64,000 bases of DNA from Verrucomicrobiales bacterium. Its GTDB lineage: Bacteria; Verrucomicrobiota; Verrucomicrobiia; Verrucomicrobiales; DEV007. Location of the stretch: assembly GCA_029213065.1 (NCBI GenBank), contig JARGPH010000016.1, forward strand, positions 70,333 to 134,332, read 5' to 3'. The position numbers were made by a program, and so were the translations under genes. Shown one piece after another: positions 53,716 to 61,647 of the stretch. Position 1 is the stretch's first letter. Every line of letters starts with the position of its first letter. A model generated the notes under the pieces. The model was given only the letters and a program-made list of their open reading frames with translations. It was not told the DNA's origin and did no database searches.

Positions 53716-55140
53716 ATGAAAGACTCCTATGACTTTGTCGTGATCGGCGGCGGCAGCGCCGGCTATGCAGCAGCACGAACCGCCCACGATCTGGGAATGT
53801 CCACAGCCGTGATTGACGGAGCGGACGAACTGGGCGGGCTCTGCATCCTGCGCGGTTGCATGCCTTCGAAAACATTAATCGAATCAGCAAACCGCTACCG
53901 CTCGATGCGCCGGGCCGAAGAATTCGGTCTCAGGGCGGGAAAGACAGAAGTAAAACCGGAAGAGATCATTGCTCGAAAGACAGAGCTCATTAATGAGTTC
54001 GCCGAGTACCGACAGGAACAACTCGCAGATGGACGTTTTGACCTCATTCGCGGAACCGCATCGTTCTCCGGGAAAAATGAACTTCAAATCACTCTGAAAG
54101 ACGGTGAAGGCTCTCATTCGGTCGCTTTCAAGTCAGCGCTCATTGCAACGGGATCACGATTCGCCAAAATCCCCATCGAAGGCCTTGAGGAAACCGGATA
54201 CTGGAGAAGCGACGAGATTCTCAACGCCACCGAATTGCCGGACAGCATCATCGTTCTCGGAGGCGGTGCCATTGCTCTCGAAATGGCCTGCTACCTCGAA
54301 GGACTCGGAAAGGAAGTCATCGTGATCCAGCGAAGCGATCAGGTTTTGTCAGGATCAGACCGGGACATCACGGACGCCTTGGAGACGGCCCTCACCGAAC
54401 GCGAAAATTTCACCCTCTACACCGGCACCTCGCTCACGCGGGTCTATCAGGATCAGAAAAGCGGCAAAAAGTCAGTCGTCTTCGATCACGGCGGAGAGGA
54501 AAAAACGGTGAGTGCGGATCAGATACTTGAGGCGCTCGGACGCCGACCGAATACGGACGGGCTCGCCCTCGATAACGCGTCGATCTCCCTTCGCGACGGA
54601 GGCGACCAGATCGAGACAAACGACGAACAGGCAACGAGCAATCCCGCCGTTTTCGCTGCGGGTGATGTTTCGGGGCCACACGAGATCGTTCACATCGCGA
54701 TCGAACAGGGGGAAATTGCCGCACACAATGCAGCGGTGGATCTGGGCGTCACCAAAGAGCCGAAACGCAAGATCAGCTACCGCTTGAAACTGCTCGGCAT
54801 CTTCACCGATCCCGAAATCGCGACGGTGGGACTTTCGGAAAACGAAGCGAAGGCAGAAGGGATTCCTTTTGCGGCAGCGTCCTACCCTTTCGACGATCAC
54901 GGAAAATCGATGGTTAAGGGGGAAACGCACGGTTTCGTCAAGATGATCGCCAACACCGAAACCGGCGAAATCATCGGGGCCGCAGTGATCGGACCCGACG
55001 CGGTTGACCTCATTCACGAGGTCGTTGTCGCGATGCATTTTCGCGCGACAGCAGCGGATTTTGTCAAAATCCCGCATTACCACCCAACTTTAAGCGAAAT
55101 ATGGGAATATCCTGCAGAAGATCTTTTATTTTCTGAATGA
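53716..55140 (+). CDS. Pyridine-nucleotide-disulfide oxidoreductase, lipoamide-dehydrogenase-like
   Basis: A 474-residue FAD enzyme: FAD motif VVIGGGSAGYAAA (8-20), redox disulfide Cys43 and Cys48 (GLCILRGCMPSKT), NAD motif VLGGGAIALEMA and a C-terminal HYHPTLSEIWEYPAE, with the His-Glu pair of the partner subunit. The C-x4-C spacing is that of lipoamide dehydrogenase/mercuric-reductase/glutathione-reductase proteins. No pdh or ogdh gene is adjacent, so the real partner is not known. The next gene is bactofilin 72 bp downstream. Confidence 0.92.
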   Translation: MKDSYDFVVIGGGSAGYAAARTAHDLGMSTAVIDGADELGGLCILRGCMPSKTLIESANRYRSMRRAEEFGLRAGKTEVKPEEIIARKTELINEFAEYRQEQLADGRFDLIRGTASFSGKNELQITLKDGEGSHSVAFKSALIATGSRFAKIPIEGLEETGYWRSDEILNATELPDSIIVLGGGAIALEMACYLEGLGKEVIVIQRSDQVLSGSDRDITDALETALTERENFTLYTGTSLTRVYQDQKSGKKSVVFDHGGEEKTVSADQILEALGRRPNTDGLALDNASISLRDGGDQIETNDEQATSNPAVFAAGDVSGPHEIVHIAIEQGEIAAHNAAVDLGVTKEPKRKISYRLKLLGIFTDPEIATVGLSENEAKAEGIPFAAASYPFDDHGKSMVKGETHGFVKMIANTETGEIIGAAVIGPDAVDLIHEVVVAMHFRATAADFVKIPHYHPTLSEIWEYPAEDLLFSE

Positions 55141-55212
55141 TTATTGTATATTTTCGCGAGAGTTGGGATTTCGCCCGACTCCTTCGATCGAAAATTCTAA
55201 ACTTTTTCAGCC

Positions 55213-55731
55213 GTGCTAAAGCAAATCATCAATCAGGACGACGATTCAGAATCAAACGGAGACGCAAAATCCGGAGGTAATCCTTCCGGTGGCGACTCCG
55301 GTGCTGTTTCCGCTCCGAAAAAATCTTCCAGCCCGGCTCTAACAGCAGGTGCCAGCAAGAATATTCTCTCAAGCGACGTGGAAATCCGCGGAAAACTCCG
55401 CTTCTCAAACGATCTCATCATTGATGGCCGGATCGAAGGTGAAGTGAATTCCGAAGGTGATCTCACTGTGGGCGAGAATGCTCAAATCGTGGGCGACATC
55501 AAGACGCGTTCAGTGGTTGTTTTCGGTAAGGTCGACGGCAACATCACCGTGACCGACCGCTGCGAGCTCAAGCAGAATGCACTTCTCCACGGCGACGTTG
55601 TCGCGGGGAAACTGGCGATCGAGGAAGGTGCCACTTTCATTGGTCTTTCCACTGTCGGCACTCCCAAGTCCGGCGGAAACAAACCCTATCAGGACAAAGA
55701 CAACGGCGGCGACGACCAGAAACAGGGATAA
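55213..55731 (+). CDS. Bactofilin (polymer-forming cytoskeletal protein)
   Basis: A 172-residue protein from a GTG at 55213. The central domain (about 55-145) is the bactofilin beta-helix: VEIRGKLRFSNDLIIDGRIEGE, then repeats such as LTVGENAQIVGDIKTRSVVV and VDGNITVTDRCELK (each fitting a helix turn). Flanks are disordered, Gly/Ser/Lys-rich. Bactofilins polymerise without nucleotide and scaffold cell-wall enzymes. A hairpin with 9-bp stem follows the gene (55777-55804). Confidence 0.92.
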   Translation: MLKQIINQDDDSESNGDAKSGGNPSGGDSGAVSAPKKSSSPALTAGASKNILSSDVEIRGKLRFSNDLIIDGRIEGEVNSEGDLTVGENAQIVGDIKTRSVVVFGKVDGNITVTDRCELKQNALLHGDVVAGKLAIEEGATFIGLSTVGTPKSGGNKPYQDKDNGGDDQKQG

Positions 55732-55776
55732 CCCCCACTTCTGATCTGTCCGGAGATACACCGGGCATCAATTTTG

Positions 55777-55810
55777 AAGCGCGCCGCATCACGTTGGCGC
55801 GCTTTGCTTT
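55777..55810 (+). terminator. Terminator-like hairpin after the bactofilin gene
   Basis: AAGCGCGCC (55777-55785) and GGCGCGCTT (55796-55804), 9 bp, loop of 10 nt, then TGCTTTG. The T-run is weak, so it may act only partly. Confidence 0.55.
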
Positions 55811-55833
55811 GAATCCACTCTTATCTGAAATTT

Positions 55834-56967
55834 GTGTTCCGGAGACTAAACAGATCAAAACGCCTCAGCCTGACTTGTCCACACTGCGGAGCAGGTCAGG
55901 AGGAGCCCTCTCTGGTCATTTCTTCATTTTGCCGTTCCTGCGGTGAACATTTCCGTGTGCGCAAAGGTGTCGCGATTCCCAGCCCGGGATTGAAAGTTTC
56001 AGGCGTTGTTACGGAACGAAACGCCGGTCAGTCTCTCGCCAGCGAAACGGCAGGAGAGGCTGGAGTGGTTGAGGAATTCGATCAGAATTCAGAATCGTGG
56101 CTCGTCACTTCTGATGAAAAGAAGCGGGGTGCCCGCGCCCTCCCCAAACCGGAAAAAATCGAGGAGGACGAAGAATCCGGCATCTCGGCCGGAGCATTCT
56201 TCGGATTGGTAGACGAGGACGACGAAGCGGCGACCACTCCCGTCGTAAAGAAGGAAAAGAAGGCTCTCGCCGAAGGCTCCATGGAGGCTTTGATGGATTC
56301 CCAAAGCCATTCGCTGAATCAATCGAAAGGGAAGATGCCTCCGAACTTCATCCCTCCTGAGGAACGCAGAAAGCGAAGAGACGAACCCGTTTCCGATCAC
56401 AAGGTCCGTTGCTTCCGCTGCTACCACACTCAATTTGTTTCAAAATTCGCCAAGTCCACCCAGTGCGAACGCTGCAGCGCCTACATCGCCCTGGCGAACT
56501 ACGACATTAAAGCCGTCAAATGTCACACTCTCCGGACGAGGGGAGACATCACCATTGGGCGTCGTGGCGGGCTGATCAACAACTCTGAAATTGCCTGCCA
56601 CAACCTGACCGTCAGTGGAGTTATCGACGCCAGCGTTGATTGTACCGGCGACGCCGTGTTCCGCCACAACGGAACCGTAAGAGGTCAGCTCTTCTGCCGC
56701 AGGCTCGTCATCGAGAAAGGCTTCGACGTCACTTTTCCTGACGGAGTCAAAACAGAGAGTGCCGACATTATGGGCAATCTCATCGGAGACATCACCGCGT
56801 CCGGAAAGATCAGAATCGGAAAAACAGGCAGGATCGACGGATCCGCTTCCGCCCATGATATCGAAATCAAAGAAGGCGGAACCATCACCGGGAAATCGAC
56901 AGTCGATCCTGACATCACCACTTTACTGCCGCTCAAGAAAGGCTTCAACCCCTCCATCATTGGATAA
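55834..56967 (+). CDS. Bactofilin with two zinc ribbons
   Basis: A 377-residue protein from a GTG at 55834. A first CxxC/CxxC ribbon is at Cys15, Cys18, Cys33 and Cys36 (CPHC..CRSC), followed by an acidic linker, and a second ribbon at Cys193, Cys196, Cys211 and Cys214 (CFRC..CERC). Then the bactofilin beta-helix (about 235-365) begins with the repeats TRGDITIGRRGGLINNSE, VSGVIDASVDCTGDAVF and MGNLIGDITASGKIRIGKTG. It lies 102 bp after a canonical bactofilin. Zinc ribbons bind nucleic acid or protein. This fusion is unusual; whether both ribbons hold zinc is untested. Confidence 0.88.
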   Translation: MFRRLNRSKRLSLTCPHCGAGQEEPSLVISSFCRSCGEHFRVRKGVAIPSPGLKVSGVVTERNAGQSLASETAGEAGVVEEFDQNSESWLVTSDEKKRGARALPKPEKIEEDEESGISAGAFFGLVDEDDEAATTPVVKKEKKALAEGSMEALMDSQSHSLNQSKGKMPPNFIPPEERRKRRDEPVSDHKVRCFRCYHTQFVSKFAKSTQCERCSAYIALANYDIKAVKCHTLRTRGDITIGRRGGLINNSEIACHNLTVSGVIDASVDCTGDAVFRHNGTVRGQLFCRRLVIEKGFDVTFPDGVKTESADIMGNLIGDITASGKIRIGKTGRIDGSASAHDIEIKEGGTITGKSTVDPDITTLLPLKKGFNPSIIG

Positions 56968-56982
56968 CATTTTGATACGACC

Positions 56983-57927
56983 ATGACCACCACTGCAACC
57001 TCAACAGATCTTCGCGCTGACATTCTCGCTCTTAAAAAAGAGCGGAACGCCGTGATTCTCGTGCACAACTATCAAATCAAAGAGATTCAGGAGATCGGCG
57101 ACTACGTGGGCGATTCGCTCGGGCTCGCATTCCGCGCTCAGGAAACCGACGCGGATGTGATCGTCTTTTGCGGCGTCCACTTCATGGCGGAAACAGCGAA
57201 AATCATCAACCCGGAGAAAACGGTCGTCCTTCCCGATGCCGACGCGGGATGTTCACTCGAAGACTCCTGCCCCGCTGAAGACCTCGCTGCTTTCCTCGAA
57301 GAAAATAAGGAGAAGAATTATTACGTGATTACCTACATCAACTCATCGGCCGCGGTGAAGGCTCTTTCCGATGTGATCTGCACGAGCGGCAATGCCGTCC
57401 GGATTGTCGAGGCAGCCCCGAAAGATCGTCCGATTCTTTTTGTTCCCGATCAGAATCTCGGTGCGTGGGTCTCCCAGCAAACCGGACGGGAGATGGAATA
57501 CTGGAACGGCAGTTGCTACGTGCACGTCGAGTTCACCCGCGACAGCATTCAACGAATCAAGGACGAACATCCTGATGCAGTCGTCGTCGCTCACCCCGAA
57601 TGCACTACAGCCGTTCGCCTTCTCGCCGATGAAGTTTGCTCCACCGAGAAGATGGTTGATTTCTGCAAGGAAACACCCGCAAAGAATATCATCGTCGTTA
57701 CCGAAGCGGGAATGCTCCACCGCCTCCAGCGTGAAGCCCCTGACAAAAATCTAATTCCCGGGCCGACTGACAACTGCGCCTGCGCCGAGTGCCGCTACAT
57801 GAAAATGAACACACTCGAAAAACTTTACCTCTGTCTCCGCGACCTCTCTCCTGAAGTTACCCTCACCGAAACTGAACGCGAAAACGCAAAAGCTCCGATC
57901 ATGAAGATGCTGGAGCTGAGTAAGTAG
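56983..57927 (+). CDS. nadA: Quinolinate synthase A
   Basis: A 314-residue enzyme that makes quinolinate from iminoaspartate and dihydroxyacetone phosphate for NAD. Conserved iron-sulfur cysteines are in DADAGCSLEDSCPAEDL (Cys90), HPECTTAVRLL and GPTDNCACAECRYMKMN, and the start has VHNYQIKEIQEIGDYVGDS. It begins 15 bp after the zinc-ribbon bactofilin stop. nadB and nadC are not adjacent. Confidence 0.96.
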   Translation: MTTTATSTDLRADILALKKERNAVILVHNYQIKEIQEIGDYVGDSLGLAFRAQETDADVIVFCGVHFMAETAKIINPEKTVVLPDADAGCSLEDSCPAEDLAAFLEENKEKNYYVITYINSSAAVKALSDVICTSGNAVRIVEAAPKDRPILFVPDQNLGAWVSQQTGREMEYWNGSCYVHVEFTRDSIQRIKDEHPDAVVVAHPECTTAVRLLADEVCSTEKMVDFCKETPAKNIIVVTEAGMLHRLQREAPDKNLIPGPTDNCACAECRYMKMNTLEKLYLCLRDLSPEVTLTETERENAKAPIMKMLELSK

Positions 57928-57974
57928 ACCGCAGGGCATCAGACTGAAGACAGAAAACTTTACCCTCCCCTTTC

Positions 57975-58499
57975 ATGAATCATTATACCTGGGACTCCGA
58001 ATTCGTAGCATTGTTTGAACGTTGCCTGACTCGCTATCGAGGTGGCGACGCAAACTTCGCCGACTACTATTCTGAAGCCGATCTTACTTTCCTGAAATCA
58101 ATCGGTTACAAGCCCCGCGAGTTTTTTGACTTCATCGAAGACTTTGGAGATGACGGCGAACCCGCGCTTTCCACCGCGGTGATGATTGCCAGCGTGAGGC
58201 GTGACTATCTGCGCTGGGAAATGGGAGGCGAACTCAGCGAGCACGACATCAAACCGGAGGAACTTCCCGCTAAAAGCGAGGAACTCGGCGGATTTGTCTG
58301 GCTCCCGCGGATTCTCATGAAAGCTCGCGGAAAACTTAGAGGCGAACTCGATCCGAATATCATGTTCTGCTGCGGCGGAGATCGCAAATTCCTCAGAACC
58401 AACAACATTGCCCCGGCTGACTTTCTCCGGGCCGTCTGGAGTGCCGGCGACGACGATGACAAGATGGTTCATTTCGTTGAGACACATGCTTCCAAATGA
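57975..58499 (+). CDS. DUF5069 protein
   Basis: A 174-residue cytoplasmic protein. WLPRILMKARGKLRGELDPN and MFCCGGDRKFL (about 105-135) are the DUF5069 signature, a family of PVC bacteria and others with unknown role. The paired cysteines are conserved. It overlaps the following TPR gene by 4 bp (ATGA), and starts 47 bp after nadA. Confidence 0.85.
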   Translation: MNHYTWDSEFVALFERCLTRYRGGDANFADYYSEADLTFLKSIGYKPREFFDFIEDFGDDGEPALSTAVMIASVRRDYLRWEMGGELSEHDIKPEELPAKSEELGGFVWLPRILMKARGKLRGELDPNIMFCCGGDRKFLRTNNIAPADFLRAVWSAGDDDDKMVHFVETHASK

Positions 58500-60862
58500 G
58501 GCCGCGTCGGGCGACCTTCTTTCTAGCCGCTTTTGCGGCCGTTTTGTCGAGCGCTCAAATCGAAGCGCCCGGTCAGGACAGTCTTGCCGACCTTCCCTCG
58601 TTTCGGCAGGGTTGCGTCGCCCTTGAAGACGGACGATTCGAAACAGCCACAGCACTTTTTGAGGAAACCTGGGCAACTCTCGAAGCGGGAGAAGGCGGCG
58701 ACGCTGAAAAGGATTTCGTTGCCTCCCGTATTCTTCGAAGCCTCATTGAAAACGATTCATTCGCGGAAGCACTCCTCTGGCTGCGAACCCACCCGCTCGT
58801 AGCGCCCTCCGCTGAAACAAGTTTACTCGCCGCTCAGATTTTCCAGGCAGAAGAGCTTTTCTTCGAAGCGGCGGAAAGCTACAAAAGGCTCATCGCAAAA
58901 CACGTCACCCTGGATCCTGACCTTGCGCTAAACTACGCGATCTGCCTGGCACGAAGCGACGACCCGAAAGGCGCTTTAAATGTCATTGCGATGCTGCCGC
59001 CGCCCGACTCAACCGAGGCCACGATTCGCAGGGCTCAGATTTCGGCCGGGGCCGGGGAATTCGAATCAGCCCTTCAACTTCTCGATGAAGCAGCGGCAGA
59101 TGATTCGATCTCCTCTGAATTGCGTCTCGAATTGATCCAGACCCGCATCTACTCGCTCGAACATCTCGGCAGGAACGAAGAAGCCGTCACTGTCTTGAGC
59201 GATCTGATTCAGTCCGCCGCAACCAGTGAAGAGGCACTGATTGCCTATCTCATTCTGGAACAGTCTATTAAGGGGAAACCCGCCTCAGGATTGAAAGAGC
59301 GAATGCTCGAGTGGAGCGGAGACCGGGAGCATCCCGCGGCATCGGCCTCAGCCCTCTTTAATCTGCTGTGGTTCAGCCCTCCCGGTGATTTGATTCCGGA
59401 ACTTCGCAATCTGGAAAAAACCGCTCAGGAAAAATCCATCCTCGCAGAGATTCAGCTGCGAATCTTACTCGCCGGCGCGGAGGAACCTCTCGAAGGCGGA
59501 GCCATGAAATCGATTTACCACGACGCGGATCTTGCGGCACGGTTTGATTTCCTCAAAACGTCTTCGCTGTTCCAGACTGAAGAATTCGAAAAAGCCGCCG
59601 AAAAATTTCTCTCAGCAGCCAACCGCCTCAGTGGTCAGTCGCGCTCAACCTCCCTCTACAACGGAGCGATCTCGATGTTGCGGGGAGGTAACTTCGAGCG
59701 ATTCACAAAAATTCAGAAACAACTTGAGGAGATCGACCCGACCAGCCCTCTCAACGCTGAACTCGAATTTCTTCAGGGACTCAATTTAGCCGCGACCGGC
59801 GATCCCGCCGCAGTCAAGATTCTCAGCAATTTTTGCGGGAACAATCCCAATCATGCGCGATTTGTTGAAGCCCAACTCGCCCTCGCTGAAATCCAACTGA
59901 ATCAGGCCCCGGCAAGACCAAAAGCAGCCAGAGACATATTTGAACAACTCCAGTCGCGCCCTCTGACACTCAAACAACAGGAACGCCTCGACTACCTCTC
60001 GGTCTGGGCATCGCTCATGGCAAATGAGTCGACCTCCCTTCTCGAACTCGCCGATAGTTTTCTCACTGACTGGCCGAACTCCGCTTACTTCCCCGAAGTG
60101 TGCATGCTAGCCGCCAGTCACTACTACGAGCTGAAACGCCGGGAGCCCGCCAAAGAACGTTTCACAAAGATTGCGACGGATTTCCCCGATTCTGAATACG
60201 CTCAAGCAGCCCGCTTTTTCTCAGCGAAATCGACACCGGGCTCCGAAAGCACGATCGAGGAATGGAATCGTATCATCAAAGAAGGAGGAGAACTCTCCCC
60301 CTACGCGAGCCATGAGCTGGGGCTCCTCTACCTTTCACTCAATCAATTCGAAGACGCAAAAGCCACCTTCAAAGAAATTATCGCGAACAAAGACACGCCC
60401 GAATCACTACTCCATGCCGTGCAGGCGGACCTCGGTTTCGCGTGGTATTCTGAAGCGCTCACCAACGACAAAGACAGCGAGCAACTGAAAGAAGCCGCCG
60501 ATGTATTCACCGTCCTGTCCTCAGACGCAGGAGTTCCCGCACTCTGGCGTTACAGTGCAGCCGTGCGGCGCGGAAAATGTCTCGAAGCACTGGGGTCTGA
60601 AGATCTTGCTCTGGAAATCTATCGCTCCATCGTTGACGAAACCGGCGGGACCGACTCACTGCTCCTTCCGGAACTGACCATTCAGGAACTGGACTGGGTT
60701 TTCCGTGCCGGCTTTTCGGCAATCACTTTGTTGAAGGAAAGAGAAGACTGGGCCGCGGCAATTCGCGTCGCAGATTCACTCGCGGACCGTGACGGCAACC
60801 GCTCCTTCGAAGCAGCCCGGCTTGCAAGATCCCTGCGCCTGAAGCACTGGGTCTGGGAATAG
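58496..60862 (+). CDS. Large TPR-repeat protein
   Basis: A 788-residue protein with a signal peptide (FFLAAFAAVLSSAQIEAPG) and throughout it tetratricopeptide-type helix pairs (for example FRQGCVALEDGRFETATALFEETW, here abbreviated, and GLLYLSLNQFEDAKATFKEII). It is likely periplasmic and a scaffold for assemblies. Its start overlaps the DUF5069 stop, so the two are translated together. The partner is unknown. Convergent with the HAD gene, 5 bp away. Confidence 0.88.
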   Translation: MRPRRATFFLAAFAAVLSSAQIEAPGQDSLADLPSFRQGCVALEDGRFETATALFEETWATLEAGEGGDAEKDFVASRILRSLIENDSFAEALLWLRTHPLVAPSAETSLLAAQIFQAEELFFEAAESYKRLIAKHVTLDPDLALNYAICLARSDDPKGALNVIAMLPPPDSTEATIRRAQISAGAGEFESALQLLDEAAADDSISSELRLELIQTRIYSLEHLGRNEEAVTVLSDLIQSAATSEEALIAYLILEQSIKGKPASGLKERMLEWSGDREHPAASASALFNLLWFSPPGDLIPELRNLEKTAQEKSILAEIQLRILLAGAEEPLEGGAMKSIYHDADLAARFDFLKTSSLFQTEEFEKAAEKFLSAANRLSGQSRSTSLYNGAISMLRGGNFERFTKIQKQLEEIDPTSPLNAELEFLQGLNLAATGDPAAVKILSNFCGNNPNHARFVEAQLALAEIQLNQAPARPKAARDIFEQLQSRPLTLKQQERLDYLSVWASLMANESTSLLELADSFLTDWPNSAYFPEVCMLAASHYYELKRREPAKERFTKIATDFPDSEYAQAARFFSAKSTPGSESTIEEWNRIIKEGGELSPYASHELGLLYLSLNQFEDAKATFKEIIANKDTPESLLHAVQADLGFAWYSEALTNDKDSEQLKEAADVFTVLSSDAGVPALWRYSAAVRRGKCLEALGSEDLALEIYRSIVDETGGTDSLLLPELTIQELDWVFRAGFSAITLLKEREDWAAAIRVADSLADRDGNRSFEAARLARSLRLKHWVWE

Positions 60863-60867
60863 TGGAG

Positions 60868-61524
60868 TCACTCTTTTGAGGCGAACGCCTGCGCGCAACC
60901 GAGGAGGTCCACAGGATCATCAATGCAAAACTCGGGAGACTCGCCTTCGAGCGCCTCCCTGCCATTCGCCCCCCAGCAAACAGCGAGGGCACTGACATGG
61001 TTCTTTCTCGCCGCTTCCATGTCACGAGTCTCATCGCCGACATAAATAACTTCGGTAGGAGATAGCGATTTTTTCCGCAAGACATTCGCAATCCGGGTCG
61101 ACTTACCGAAAAGACTCACTCCCGCTTCTATAAAACTGAAACACTCGAGCATTTCAGTTTTCTCGAGAAATGCCCGAATATTCCCTACCGAGTTCGAGCT
61201 GAGAATCCCCAACCGGAACCCTTCCTGATGCAAATTGAGAATCGCTTCACGGGCGCCATCTATGGGCTCAACCTGTTCCATTCTCGAATGAAGAATTTTC
61301 CGGATTTGAGCGCCCATTTTAATCGCCATGACCCGGGAGATGTGAAGCTCGTCGAGAATCTCCTGTGTCGTCAGTTTCCGCAATTGCTGAACTCTCGCGA
61401 CGGAAATTTCCGCCAACCCATAAGCGGGCGCGACCTCGTTGAAGATTTCAACCCCGAAAGCAAAGGTATTCGCCAGAGTTCCGTCGAAATCAAAAATCAA
61501 AAAAGGCTTGGAACTGACTACCAT
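60868..61524 (-). CDS. HAD-superfamily phosphatase, Gph-like
   Basis: A 218-residue HAD hydrolase from the ATG at 61524. FLIFDFDGTLANT has the nucleophile Asp12 and acid Asp14; GILSSNSVGNI motif II; LFGKSTRIANVL motif III and VIYVGDETRDMEAARKN motif IV. It is close to the phosphoglycolate-phosphatase group. The substrate is not proven. It is divergent from the PVC-type gene by 123 bp. Confidence 0.9.
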   Translation of the reverse strand: MVVSSKPFLIFDFDGTLANTFAFGVEIFNEVAPAYGLAEISVARVQQLRKLTTQEILDELHISRVMAIKMGAQIRKILHSRMEQVEPIDGAREAILNLHQEGFRLGILSSNSVGNIRAFLEKTEMLECFSFIEAGVSLFGKSTRIANVLRKKSLSPTEVIYVGDETRDMEAARKNHVSALAVCWGANGREALEGESPEFCIDDPVDLLGCAQAFASKE

Positions 61525-61647
61525 GCAAAGCACACTTTCCTTACTGCTGCCGAATTTTCAAGCCTATTCGGCAAGAACGTGATCCGGCTATGAGATTTCG
61601 TTGAATCAAGGCAACGACATCGCATCTTACCCAAATTTTTCAGAATC

